Part shown: positions 1 through 7,918 of the stretch, one piece after another
How positions within the stretch are numbered: position 1 is the first letter of the stretch
Layout of the letters: the number at the start of each line of letters is the position of its first letter
NCBI GenBank assembly: GCA_003268905.1
Contig: QLTU01000004.1
Location: 124,001 to 188,000 of the forward strand
Length of the DNA stretch: 64,000 bases
Reading direction: 5' to 3'
Origin: Acidovorax defluvii
GTDB lineage: Bacteria > Pseudomonadota > Gammaproteobacteria > Burkholderiales > Burkholderiaceae_C
The notes under the pieces: generated by a model
What the model saw: the letters and a program-made list of their open reading frames with translations, nothing else
What the model was told of the DNA's origin: nothing
Databases searched by the model: none
Program-made: the position numbers and the translations under genes

Positions 1-101
1 CCACCCCCGCAGCCGAGCAATCCCAATGCCGCAGCCGCAGCGGTGCCCGCGAGGAGGTGGCGCCTGGCCCAGAAGGTGGGGAGACTTGGTTTGAATATCA
101 T
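1..101 (-). CDS. Exported lipoprotein, N-terminal fragment cut by window edge
   Basis: Only the first 33 codons are present, read leftward out of the window. The ATG at 99-101 has a GGAG ribosome site just upstream. The product opens MIFKP, has two arginines and a histidine near residues 17-19, then an Ala/Leu-rich core ending LGLLGCGG. LLGC is a good lipobox, so a lipoprotein signal peptide is the simplest reading. The gene lies 113 bp downstream of the DUF6502 gene on the same strand and may be co-transcribed with it. From memory, DUF6502 genes in Burkholderiales are often followed by an exported DUF5666-type protein. The mature part is outside the window, so that cannot be tested here. Confidence 0.6.
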   Translation of the reverse strand, partial: MIFKPSLPTFWARRHLLAGTAAAAALGLLGCGG

Positions 102-214
102 GGTGACGCTCCGTGTGTAAATAGTGAAGAACGGGGGTTGAAAAACGAGAAGGAAAAGAAAGAGGGCGCGGTGAGCAGCGCGTGATGCCTATGGCGCCGT
201 AGTGGCAGTGGGTG

Positions 215-1144
215 TCAGTCGGCTTCCTGGACGGGTGTGGGCGGGAGGTTGTCGGCACTCCCATCCGCAGGCGATCCCAATGGGGGCGAATGCGCTGGCT
301 GCCCGCCGTGCGCACCGTGACCGGCTTGCACCGTGTGGGTCATGGCCTGGTTGAACGAATACAGCCCAATGCGTACGCGCTGGTCTTGTGGCCGCCCGGC
401 GGCCTGGTCGTCGGCAATGAGTCGCTCCAATGCAGGAATCAGGCGGCCATACATCTGTGTCCATTGCGCGGTGATCAACGGTTGCAGGGCTTGCACCGAC
501 TGCTGCGACAGCTCATCGCCATAGATGGCTTGCTCAAAATGGGCCTCGCCGTCGCCCAACACGTTGTCGACCGCGGCGTGCAGGTGATCGCCCACGTTGT
601 CGGCCAGCAGCGCCACCATGCGCGTGAAGTCCGCGCGGGGCACAAAAGCATCGCGCTGGAGCCCCACGGTGTCGTCCTGCGCATTCCACTGCGCCAGCCC
701 GAGCCGGCACAGCTCTTCCAGCAGTGCGCGCGGGTGCACGTCGCGCGTGATCGACTGGGCCAGCGACTCGAAACTGGGCGCCGCACCCTGCCGCGCCAGC
801 CGCAACGGCTTGCCCGCTTGCAGGTAATCGGGGTCCGTCATCCAGCGGGCAAACAATTCGCCGCTGAGCCAACGCTGCGCCGCTGCGCCGCCGTCGCCAG
901 CAGCTGCTGCCAACAGTCGGCCCACTTCGCGACGGTTCAACCCCGTGGCCGTGCTCACGCGGCTGACCATGCCATGGGCGGGCGTGTTGGCGTTCAACAG
1001 AATCGCTTCGTTGACCAGCGCGGCACGCAGCAACTCATCCATCGCCGTATAGGGCAATCCGCGCGACAGCGCCAGGCGTGCCAACGGCTTGAGCAGTGCG
1101 TCAAAGGCGGCGCGCAGAGCTGTTTGATCGGGGCTATCGAGCAT
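215..1144 (-). CDS. DUF6502 family protein
   Basis: This is a 309-residue protein. The N-terminal half (about residues 10-110) is helical and resembles the DUF6502 pattern: a 'LARLALSRGLPYTAMDELLR' segment followed by a TGLNRREVGRLL stretch that looks like a helix-turn-helix. Mid-region helices (about 125-215) and a disordered Pro/Gly/Ser tail (about 270-309) follow. The family has no established function; the HTH-like segment suggests a DNA-binding or regulatory role, which is inference. There is no signal peptide or membrane segment, so it should be cytoplasmic. It is divergent from the SPFH operon and upstream of the truncated lipoprotein. No strong ribosome site precedes the chosen ATG. 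Confidence 0.75.
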   Translation of the reverse strand: MLDSPDQTALRAAFDALLKPLARLALSRGLPYTAMDELLRAALVNEAILLNANTPAHGMVSRVSTATGLNRREVGRLLAAAAGDGGAAAQRWLSGELFARWMTDPDYLQAGKPLRLARQGAAPSFESLAQSITRDVHPRALLEELCRLGLAQWNAQDDTVGLQRDAFVPRADFTRMVALLADNVGDHLHAAVDNVLGDGEAHFEQAIYGDELSQQSVQALQPLITAQWTQMYGRLIPALERLIADDQAAGRPQDQRVRIGLYSFNQAMTHTVQAGHGAHGGQPAHSPPLGSPADGSADNLPPTPVQEAD

Positions 1145-1347
1145 GTGTTTGCAGCGGGCGATATGCCCGCGAGAGCGTCAATGTCGCAGAGTGTACTGTA
1201 AATGTGCGTTTTGCACGTTTATTGTTGCAGTATTTTTGACAGGTGCGTGCGGTGGGTTCCATCGCGCACATGACAGCCTTTCGCACTGGGCCCCGTTGCT
1301 ATGATGGCCAACTCGTTCAATCGCCTTCTTCACCACCGGAGCACTTC

Positions 1348-2397
1348 ATGGCACTCATGGACTTCATCAAGAAACAGTTCATTGACATCATCCAGTGGAC
1401 CGAGGACGGCGACGGCACCTTGGCGTGGCGCTTTCCCATGCGCGACATGGAAATCCAAAACGGCGGCCAACTGGTGGTGCGCGAGTCGCAGATGGCGATC
1501 TTCGTCAACGAAGGCCAGGTGGCTGACGTGTTCACGCCCGGTACCTACAAGCTGACCACGCAGACGCTGCCGGTGCTGACTTACTTGAAGAACTGGGACA
1601 AGCTGTTTGAGTCCCCCTTCAAGAGCGATGTGTACTTCTTCAGCACACGCCAGCAGATCGACCAGAAGTGGGGCACGCCCCAGCCCATCACGATCCGCGA
1701 CAAGGACTTTGGCGCTGTACGCCTGCGCGCGTTTGGTAACTACGCCTTCCGCGTGGCCGACCCCAAGTTGTTCCACACCGAGATCTCGGGCACCCGCGAG
1801 AGCTACCCCGTGGCCGACCTGGAAGGCCAGCTGCGCGGACTGGTGTTGCAGAACATCAGCAACGCCATTGCGGCCAGCGGTTTGCCATTTTTGGACCTGG
1901 CGGCCAACCAGGTGATGTTTGCCGACGCGCTGACCAAAGAACTCGCACCGCTCTTTGCCAAGCTGGGGTTGCTGATTGAAAACCTGACGGTACAGAACGT
2001 CTCGCTGCCCGAGGAGCTGCAAAAGATCCTCGACCAGAAGATCGGCATGGGCATGGTCGGCAACGACATGGGCAAGTTTATGCAGTACCAGACGGCGCAG
2101 GCGATTCCGAAGTTCGCCGAAGGCGCGGGCAGCGGCGGTGGTGGCATTGCGGGCGACGCCATGGGCCTGGGCGCGGGTGTGGCGCTGGGCCAGGTGCTGG
2201 CGCAGAACCTGCAGGCCGGGCTGCAGGGGGGCGGTGCGGCCGCACAGGCAGCGCCTGCCGCTGCAGCCCCTGTGGGCGTGAAGCCCGAGGACGTGATGGC
2301 CACGCTGGAGAAGCTGGGCGAGCTCAAGTCCAAGGGCATCCTCACGCAGGAAGAGTTCGACGCCAAGAAGGCCGAACTGCTCAAGAAACTGGTTTGA
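1348..2397 (+). CDS. SPFH domain protein with C-terminal SHOCT motif (virion core/YdjI-like)
   Basis: This 349-residue protein starts at ATG 1348, with GGAG at 1338-1341 at normal spacing; an in-frame codon at 1243 is too far upstream to be needed. The body is a band-7/SPFH-type domain (about residues 20-225: a FRFP-like start, then repeated beta strands and 'DLAANQVMFADALTKEL'). A Gly/Ala-rich linker (about 255-310) follows, then a short helical hairpin 'LEKLGELKSKGILTQEEFDA', the SHOCT motif usual for oligomerisation or membrane targeting. There is no signal peptide. Family members of the YdjI type are linked with membrane stress, phage-shock and DUF4178/DUF350 operons. The two genes downstream fit that set. 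Confidence 0.85.
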   Translation: MALMDFIKKQFIDIIQWTEDGDGTLAWRFPMRDMEIQNGGQLVVRESQMAIFVNEGQVADVFTPGTYKLTTQTLPVLTYLKNWDKLFESPFKSDVYFFSTRQQIDQKWGTPQPITIRDKDFGAVRLRAFGNYAFRVADPKLFHTEISGTRESYPVADLEGQLRGLVLQNISNAIAASGLPFLDLAANQVMFADALTKELAPLFAKLGLLIENLTVQNVSLPEELQKILDQKIGMGMVGNDMGKFMQYQTAQAIPKFAEGAGSGGGGIAGDAMGLGAGVALGQVLAQNLQAGLQGGGAAAQAAPAAAAPVGVKPEDVMATLEKLGELKSKGILTQEEFDAKKAELLKKLV

Positions 2398-2420
2398 ACT
2401 CATATCTGAACTCATTTTTT

Positions 2421-2463
2421 TATAGCTGCTAGTGCTTATGAAATAAGCGCTAGAGGCCAAAAA
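2421..2463. repeat. Comamonadaceae-type short palindromic repeat, copy 1
   Basis: The core reads atagctgctagtgcttatg then aaataagcgctagaggcc. It holds the AGTGCTTAT/ATAAGCGCT inverted arms and the flanking TAGCTGCT and AGAGGCC boxes shared by the other copies. It lies between the SPFH stop and the DUF4178 start and could form a hairpin in the transcript. Confidence 0.8.
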
Positions 2464-2480
2464 CACCCTCCATCAGATCC

Positions 2481-3971
2481 ATGGCGACCAGCGCCACCCA
2501 GCGCACCTACCGCGCGCCCTGCCCCGGCTGTGGCGCGCCGGTGGAGTTCAGGAGCGCGCAGTCCACCCACGCCGTCTGCGCCTACTGCCAGAGCACCGTG
2601 GTGCGCAGCGGCGAGGTGCTCACGCGGCTGGGCAAGATGGCCGAGCTGTTCGACGACCACAGCCCGCTGCAGCTCATGGCCAGCGGGCGTATCCAGCAGG
2701 GTGGCAAGGATGTGCCCTTCACCCTGATCGGCCGCCTGCAATACAAGGGCGACGCGGGCGTCTGGACCGAATGGGCCGCCTTTTTGCAAGACGGCACGCT
2801 GGCCACGCTGGGCGAGGACAACGGCGCCTACGTCTTCACCCGGCCCATCGACCCCGGCCGCGAGATGCCCGAGGCCGCGCGGTTTCGCATCGGCACCACC
2901 ACGGCCATTAACGGCAAGCCCTACAGCGTGGCCTACACGGGCCAGGCCCAGCTGATCTCGGCCCAGGGCGAGCTGCCCAAGCTGCCGCCGCTGGGGCAGC
3001 CGTTCGACATGGTCGAGCTGCGCAGCGCCGACGGCGAAGTGGTCAGCATCGACTACGGCCACAAACCGCCCAACGTCGAGCGCGGCCGCGCCGTGCTGCT
3101 GGACGACCTGCAGCTCACCGGTCTGAAGGGCGAATCGGCCAAGGACGAAAAAGGCCGCCAGTTCAACTGCCCGCACTGCGGCGCGCCCGTGCAGGTGCAA
3201 CTGGCCACCTCCAAAACCGTGACCTGCGGCTCGTGCGCCAGCATCATCAGCCTGGAGAGCGGCGTGGGCGGCGAACTGCGATCGGCCGAGCAGGACGAGC
3301 CCGTGCAGCCCATCATCCCGCTGGGCGCCAAGGGGCAACTGCAGGGCGTGCACTGGCAGGTGGTGGGCTTTCAGCACCGCATGGGCGTGGAGCCCGGCGA
3401 CGACGAGCACTTTGGCTGGAGCGAGTACCTGCTCTACAACCAAAAGCGCGGCTTTGCCTTTCTGGTCGATTCGGAAGAAGGCTGGAGCATGGTGCGCCCC
3501 ACCACGGGCGCGCCGCAGCTGGCCGCCAGCGGCCGCAGCGCCACCTATCTGGGCACCACCTACCAGCTCAAATACCACTACGACGCCGAAACCACCTACG
3601 TACTGGGCGAGTTTTATTGGCAGGTCGAGCGTGGCCAGAAAACCAGCAACCGCGACTTCGCCAGCGCCAAGGGCTTGCTGTCGATGGAGCAAAGCCCGAA
3701 CGAGGTCACCTGGTCGGCGGGCGACAAGCTGTCCAGCGACACCGTGGCCAAGGCCTTCAGGCTCGAAGACAAGAAAGACGTGCTGCAGCGCGACGACCCC
3801 GGCCCCTTTGTGGCCGCCAAGGGGATGGGCTGCGGCACCATCATCCTGATCGCCGTCGTGATCCTCATCCTGCTCATCATCCTGAGCGACTGCTCAGGGT
3901 CGTCCGGCAGTGGTTACCGCAGTTCGGGCGGCTCGTTCGGGGGCTACTCCTCCGGCGGCAGCCACAAATGA
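2481..3971 (+). CDS. DUF4178 domain protein with two zinc ribbons and a C-terminal membrane anchor
   Basis: This is a 496-residue protein. A CPGCGAPV...CAYCQS zinc ribbon sits near residues 14-37, followed by a first DUF4178 beta-rich domain (about 60-200). A second zinc ribbon CPHCGAPV...CGSC lies near 229-252, then a second DUF4178 domain (about 290-430). One strong transmembrane helix (about 450-468, 'IILIAVVILILLIILS') is followed by a Gly/Ser-rich tail ending SSGGSHK. The layout suggests a cytoplasmic two-lobed protein anchored by its C terminus. DUF4178 genes commonly travel with DUF350, SPFH and spermidine-synthase-like genes, all found in this window. Biochemical function is unknown. 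The intergenic palindromic repeat lies just upstream. Confidence 0.85.
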   Translation: MATSATQRTYRAPCPGCGAPVEFRSAQSTHAVCAYCQSTVVRSGEVLTRLGKMAELFDDHSPLQLMASGRIQQGGKDVPFTLIGRLQYKGDAGVWTEWAAFLQDGTLATLGEDNGAYVFTRPIDPGREMPEAARFRIGTTTAINGKPYSVAYTGQAQLISAQGELPKLPPLGQPFDMVELRSADGEVVSIDYGHKPPNVERGRAVLLDDLQLTGLKGESAKDEKGRQFNCPHCGAPVQVQLATSKTVTCGSCASIISLESGVGGELRSAEQDEPVQPIIPLGAKGQLQGVHWQVVGFQHRMGVEPGDDEHFGWSEYLLYNQKRGFAFLVDSEEGWSMVRPTTGAPQLAASGRSATYLGTTYQLKYHYDAETTYVLGEFYWQVERGQKTSNRDFASAKGLLSMEQSPNEVTWSAGDKLSSDTVAKAFRLEDKKDVLQRDDPGPFVAAKGMGCGTIILIAVVILILLIILSDCSGSSGSGYRSSGGSFGGYSSGGSHK

Positions 3972-3992
3972 CATTTCAAGGAGAAACACACC

Positions 3993-4214
3993 ATGATGGG
4001 AATCGAATGGCTTCGGCCCGCGGCCTTTCTCGGGTCCATCCTCTACGCCATCATTGGCGTTTTCATCTTCTGGTTGTGCTTTGTCATCGTCGACAAGATC
4101 ACGCCGTACGACCTGTGGCGCGAAATCGTTGAAAAACAGAACAAGGCCCTGGCCATGGTGGTGGCCGCGATGTGCCTGGGAATCAGCATCATCGTGGCGG
4201 CAGCGATTCATTGA
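3993..4214 (+). CDS. DUF350 (YjfL-type) small membrane protein
   Basis: This is a 73-residue protein with two predicted transmembrane helices (about residues 10-33 and 52-71) joined by a short charged loop 'DKITPYDLWREIVEKQNKA'. The length, the single DUF350 repeat and the KITPYDLW signature fit the UPF0719/DUF350 family. A clear AGGAG lies just before the double ATG at 3993/3996. It follows DUF4178 by 21 bp and is certainly in the same operon. Family members are inner-membrane proteins found with phage-shock-like and polyamine-linked clusters; function unknown. After it the conserved order is interrupted, and the expected partners resume at 10.6 kb. Confidence 0.85.
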   Translation: MMGIEWLRPAAFLGSILYAIIGVFIFWLCFVIVDKITPYDLWREIVEKQNKALAMVVAAMCLGISIIVAAAIH

Positions 4215-4374
4215 CGATGAAAGATGGGGGGGTGCGGCGGGTCATGCCCACGCGCCCGCGTGAACCTCACGGCGCACTCGCCCCTTGCGCCCTGGCGCTG
4301 GCTGTGGCTGGCCCCGCGCACTTCCAACGCTGCCACACTCGGCTATCGGCAGCCCTCTTCACACCCTAAAGGCC

Positions 4375-5169
4375 ATGAACGATTTTTTTCAGTGGGTCAT
4401 GCTCCACAACCGCCCCTGGGACACGCACCCGCCCCTGAGCGACGCAGAAACCGAAGAACTGTTTGAGCTGATGGCCGACCCGTCGTTGGACGACGACGCC
4501 ATGACCATCGACATGGCCGATGGCTACATGACGGCCTGCGCCATCGGCCCCTCTCCGGTGCCCGTGCACCTGTGGCTGGAGGACATCTTTGCCCAACCCA
4601 CGCTGCCCCTGCCGCACGACCCCGTGCGCCAGCAGCGGCTGCTGCAACTGCTGATGCGGCGCTACAGCGACATTCAGGCCGCCCTGTCGGTACCGCCCGC
4701 CGAAACGACGGTGGACACGCTGTACACGCCGCTGTCGTCCGAGCTGGAAGAAGGCGACTGCATCACCCCGCACCACTTGAATGCCCGGGGAGACCGCATC
4801 GGCGACTGGGAGCTCAAATACTGGGCCGAGGGGTTTCGCCGGGCCGTGGCGGCCGACGATGAATGGGAGCCGCTGCTCATTGACCCCGAGGCCGCCCCAT
4901 TGCTCGCCCCCGTGGTGCTGTACTCCACGGGCTACAACCCTGACAACCCCGACTTCCAACTGGAAGCCGAGAGCCACACGCTGTTGCCCGCCCTCATCGG
5001 CTCCCTGTATGCCCTGCGCGACTGGTGGCGCCAGTACCGCCAGACCCATGGATCACACCAGGCGCACACCATCACGCCAACGCTGGTACGCGACACCCCC
5101 AAGGTGGGCCGCAACGACCCCTGCCCCTGCGGCAGTGGCAAAAAATTCAAGAAATGCTGCGGCGCCTGA
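4375..5169 (+). CDS. UPF0149/YecA family protein with C-terminal SEC-C zinc motif
   Basis: This is a 264-residue protein starting at ATG 4375 (in-frame codons further upstream lie in unconserved sequence). The helical UPF0149/YecA region covers about residues 15-220 ('[16 protein letters not shown]', '[16 protein letters not shown]', '[10 protein letters not shown]'). The last 25 residues are a textbook SEC-C motif: [19 protein letters not shown], with the CxC...CC zinc ligands. SEC-C tails bind zinc and mediate protein contacts, as in SecA. Cytoplasmic. It lies 160 bp after DUF350 and 54 bp before the first methyltransferase, and may or may not belong to either operon. Confidence 0.85.
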   Translation: MNDFFQWVMLHNRPWDTHPPLSDAETEELFELMADPSLDDDAMTIDMADGYMTACAIGPSPVPVHLWLEDIFAQPTLPLPHDPVRQQRLLQLLMRRYSDIQAALSVPPAETTVDTLYTPLSSELEEGDCITPHHLNARGDRIGDWELKYWAEGFRRAVAADDEWEPLLIDPEAAPLLAPVVLYSTGYNPDNPDFQLEAESHTLLPALIGSLYALRDWWRQYRQTHGSHQAHTITPTLVRDTPKVGRNDPCPCGSGKKFKKCCGA

Positions 5170-5223
5170 GCCCCCCGGCCTGAGCCCCTTGTTCACCCCG
5201 CACCGCCCGACTGCCCCCCCTCC

Positions 5224-6933
5224 ATGCCCACGCTTGACTGGCTCAACCGCGCCCACGCCTTCACCACCGCTGCCCAGGTGCCCTACCGCCTGCTGGAGAG
5301 CGTCTCCACCCACGGCGAGCCCGCCAGCGCACAAGGCAACCTGCTCATCCAGGGCGACAACCTCGAAGCCCTCAAGGCGCTGCTGCCGTTTTACCGGGGG
5401 CAGGTCAAATGCATCTTCATCGACCCGCCCTACAACACGAAAAGCGCGTTTGAGCACTACGACGACAACCTGGAGCACAGCCAGTGGCTCAGCATGATGC
5501 TGCCGCGCCTGCAGTTGCTGCGCGACCTGCTGAGCGACGACGGCTCGATCTGGGTGACGATTGACGACAACGAGGGGCATTACCTCAAGGTGCTGATGGA
5601 TGAGGTGTTTGGGCGGGGGAATTTTGTGGCGACGTTCGCTTGGGAAAAGGACAAAGGGAGACGAAACGACACGGATATTTCTAGCGCGCATGACCACGTT
5701 TTATTGTTTGCGCGTGAACGACGCATTTGGTCCCAAAAACGCAACTTGCTAGTTCGCACGGAAGCGCAAACAGCTCGATATAAAAACCCTGACAACGATC
5801 CCAGGGGCCCTTGGCTGCAGGGAGACAACGGCACTGCCAAAAGCGGATCAGAGGCACTCAGGTTTGAAATCACCCTGCCCTCTGGCAGAGTGGTCGTACC
5901 GCCCAGCGGAAACTACTGGCGCTTTGCCAAAACCACTCTTGAATCTGCCGTTGCAGAGGGCCGCGCTTATTTTGGAAAAGATGGAAATCGATTGCCAATC
6001 ATCAAACGCTACCTTTCAGATGTTCAGCAAGGTGTGGTCCCGAGAACATGGTGGACGGCAGAAGAGGCGGGGACAAATCAGTCTGCAAAACGCGACCATT
6101 TGCGCAAGTTACTTCCCGAAATTGAACCGTTCGGGACACCCAAACCAGAAGAGTTGCTAAGTCTCATCCTCCACATCGCCACCAACCCCGGGGAGCTCGT
6201 CCTCGACAGCTTCCTCGGCTCCGGCACCACGGGCGCCGTCGCGCACAAGATGGGCCGGCGCTGGGTCGGCATCGAAATGGGTGAGCACGCCGCCACGCAC
6301 TGCCTGCCGCGCCTGCAAAAGGTGATTGACGGCGAACAGGGCGGCATCAGCCAGGCGGTGAACTGGCAGGGCGGCGGCGGCTTTCGCTTTATGCGCCTGG
6401 GCGCGCCGATCTTCGACGCCGACGGCTGCATCCACCCCGAGGTGCGCTTTGCCACGCTGGCCGCCTTCGTCTGGCAGCAGGAAACCGGCACCGCCTTTGA
6501 CCCCGCGCACGCCACGCCGGGCACGCCACACCTGGGCACGCACTCTGTTTTTGATAGCTACGAGCGCTTGCCAGATGAGCGCCAGGTGCCGATTTCGCCT
6601 AAAACCCCGCCCCCCACCCCGTTGGCCCAGGGTGAACTCGGGCTGCAGGCGCCCGGCGCGCTGCCCTCGCCCGAACCGGCTCCCACCCCCGTGCTGCGCA
6701 GCCGCACGGCGTACTACCTGCTGTTCAACGGCATCCTGGGCGACAAGCGCCCGGCCAGCGGCAACGTGCTGACCTCGGCCGTGCTCGACGCGCTGCTGCA
6801 GCTGCACGCCCGCACGCCGCACCCTGAGGCGCCGCTGGTGGTGTATGGCGAGGCCTGCCGCCTGGGCGATGCGCGCCTGGCGTTGGCGCGGGTAACGTTC
6901 AAGCACATTCCGTATGACGTGAAGGCGCGGTGA
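5224..6933 (+). CDS. Type III restriction-modification methyltransferase (Mod), system A
   Basis: This is a 569-residue beta-class DNA methyltransferase that should methylate adenine in a short asymmetric site. Motif IV is DPPYNT at residues 67-72; the AdoMet motif LDSFLGSGTTG is at about 327-337. The order DPPY, target recognition domain, FxGxG is typical of Mod subunits. The target recognition region (roughly residues 140-315, DNA 5640-6165) is visibly AT-richer and uses different codons from both ends, which suggests replacement by recombination. A palindromic repeat is read in frame near residues 442-457. The DUF3800 and Res genes follow directly; the stop overlaps a GTG. Shorter than many Mod proteins, but all core motifs are present. 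Confidence 0.9.
   Translation: MPTLDWLNRAHAFTTAAQVPYRLLESVSTHGEPASAQGNLLIQGDNLEALKALLPFYRGQVKCIFIDPPYNTKSAFEHYDDNLEHSQWLSMMLPRLQLLRDLLSDDGSIWVTIDDNEGHYLKVLMDEVFGRGNFVATFAWEKDKGRRNDTDISSAHDHVLLFARERRIWSQKRNLLVRTEAQTARYKNPDNDPRGPWLQGDNGTAKSGSEALRFEITLPSGRVVVPPSGNYWRFAKTTLESAVAEGRAYFGKDGNRLPIIKRYLSDVQQGVVPRTWWTAEEAGTNQSAKRDHLRKLLPEIEPFGTPKPEELLSLILHIATNPGELVLDSFLGSGTTGAVAHKMGRRWVGIEMGEHAATHCLPRLQKVIDGEQGGISQAVNWQGGGGFRFMRLGAPIFDADGCIHPEVRFATLAAFVWQQETGTAFDPAHATPGTPHLGTHSVFDSYERLPDERQVPISPKTPPPTPLAQGELGLQAPGALPSPEPAPTPVLRSRTAYYLLFNGILGDKRPASGNVLTSAVLDALLQLHARTPHPEAPLVVYGEACRLGDARLALARVTFKHIPYDVKAR
6548..6595. repeat. Palindromic repeat copy inside the Mod-A gene
   Basis: tttttgatagctacgagcg then cttgccagatgagcgccagg matches the family layout (ATAGCT box, GAGCGCTTG / GAGCGC arms). 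It is translated in frame as FDSYERLPDERQVP in a linker after the methyltransferase core, without breaking the gene. Confidence 0.65.
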
Positions 6934-6941
6934 GGATCGGT

Positions 6942-7787
6942 ATGGCTAAAGCACCAACGGCGCCTCCTTCCGGCATTGCCCATTACTTTGTCGATGAATC
7001 GGGGGATGGCGTGCTCTTCAATGCGAAGGGGCAAGTACTGGTGGGACAGCCGGGGGGGGCCATGGGCCATTTCATCTTGGGGTTGCTGGAGGCCGACGAT
7101 CCAGCGGCATTGTCTTTGGATCTGGAGCAACTGCGTGCCGATCTGAAGGCCGACCCGTACTTCAAGAACGTTCCCTCGTTTCAGCCAGAGCGGGGCAAAA
7201 CGGCGGTGGTGTTTCACGCCAAGGACGATTTGCCAGAAGTGCGCCGTGAGGTGTTTAAGTTGCTGCTGCGGCACGCCGTCAAGTTTTATGCCGAAGTGCG
7301 CGACATGCGGGCGGTGCTGTCGTATGTGCGCGAACGCAATGGGCGCAACGGCACCTACCGCTACCACCCCAACGAGCTTTACGACAGCAGCGTGGCACGG
7401 TTGTTCAAGAACCGGCTGCACCAGTACGAAAGCTGCCGTGTCTGCTATGCCGTGCGGGGCAGTTCAGATCGCACCAAATCATTTGCCGACTCGCTGGTGC
7501 TGGCGCGTGACCGTTTTGCGAAGCAATGGGACAAGCAAGTGGCCACGTCCATTGAGGTGACCGCAGCGCAGCCGTTCCAGCAGGCGGGCCTGCAAGCGGT
7601 GGACTACATGCTGTGGGCGCTGCAAAGACACTACGCCCGGCAAGAGAGCCGCTTTCTGGAGTTGGTCTGGAGCAAGGTGAGTCTCATCCACGCGGTCGAC
7701 GAAACCGACACTGCACCGTATGGCGTGTATTACTCAAAAACAAAGCCGCTCGTAGGAGCGGCTTTGAAAAACAAGGTGGGAATATAG
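6942..7787 (+). CDS. DUF3800 protein within the type III R-M operon
   Basis: This is a 281-residue protein. I chose ATG 6942 because GTGAGG at 6930-6935 sits at ribosome-site distance; a GTG at 6930 overlapping the Mod stop is the alternative. Hallmarks of DUF3800 are present: YFVDESGD near residue 12 and the C-terminal 'QQAGLQAVDYMLWALQRHYA' helix. An RNase H-like fold with acidic residues at these two places has been proposed for the family, so a nuclease role is possible but unproven. Its place between mod and res suggests a dedicated accessory in system A. The last 15 codons include a perfect hairpin (7742-7765). Confidence 0.85.
   Translation: MAKAPTAPPSGIAHYFVDESGDGVLFNAKGQVLVGQPGGAMGHFILGLLEADDPAALSLDLEQLRADLKADPYFKNVPSFQPERGKTAVVFHAKDDLPEVRREVFKLLLRHAVKFYAEVRDMRAVLSYVRERNGRNGTYRYHPNELYDSSVARLFKNRLHQYESCRVCYAVRGSSDRTKSFADSLVLARDRFAKQWDKQVATSIEVTAAQPFQQAGLQAVDYMLWALQRHYARQESRFLELVWSKVSLIHAVDETDTAPYGVYYSKTKPLVGAALKNKVGI
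7742..7765. terminator. Hairpin inside the 3' end of the DUF3800 gene
   Basis: AAAGCCGCTC, loop GTAG, GAGCGGCTTT is a perfect 10-bp stem. A run of five A's lies before it on the + strand, so the U-tract would favour termination of leftward transcription; a weaker A-rich tract follows on the other side. It lies just before the DUF3800 stop and 150 bp before res. Confidence 0.5.
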
Positions 7788-7918
7788 GATCGCCTGACTG
7801 GGTTACCCCGTGGTTCCAGCTTTCACACGGCATGGAGCCGAATTTTGTTCCCACGCGTTGATTGTAATGCGCCTGTGGATAACTTTGTTGTTGCGCCGTG
7901 TTGACTGAATTTCTTTCC

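Noticed and set aside
1243-1347. 35-codon N-terminal extension of the SPFH protein
   Set aside because: No ribosome site at 1243 and no SPFH-like sequence; ATG 1348 has GGAG at correct distance.
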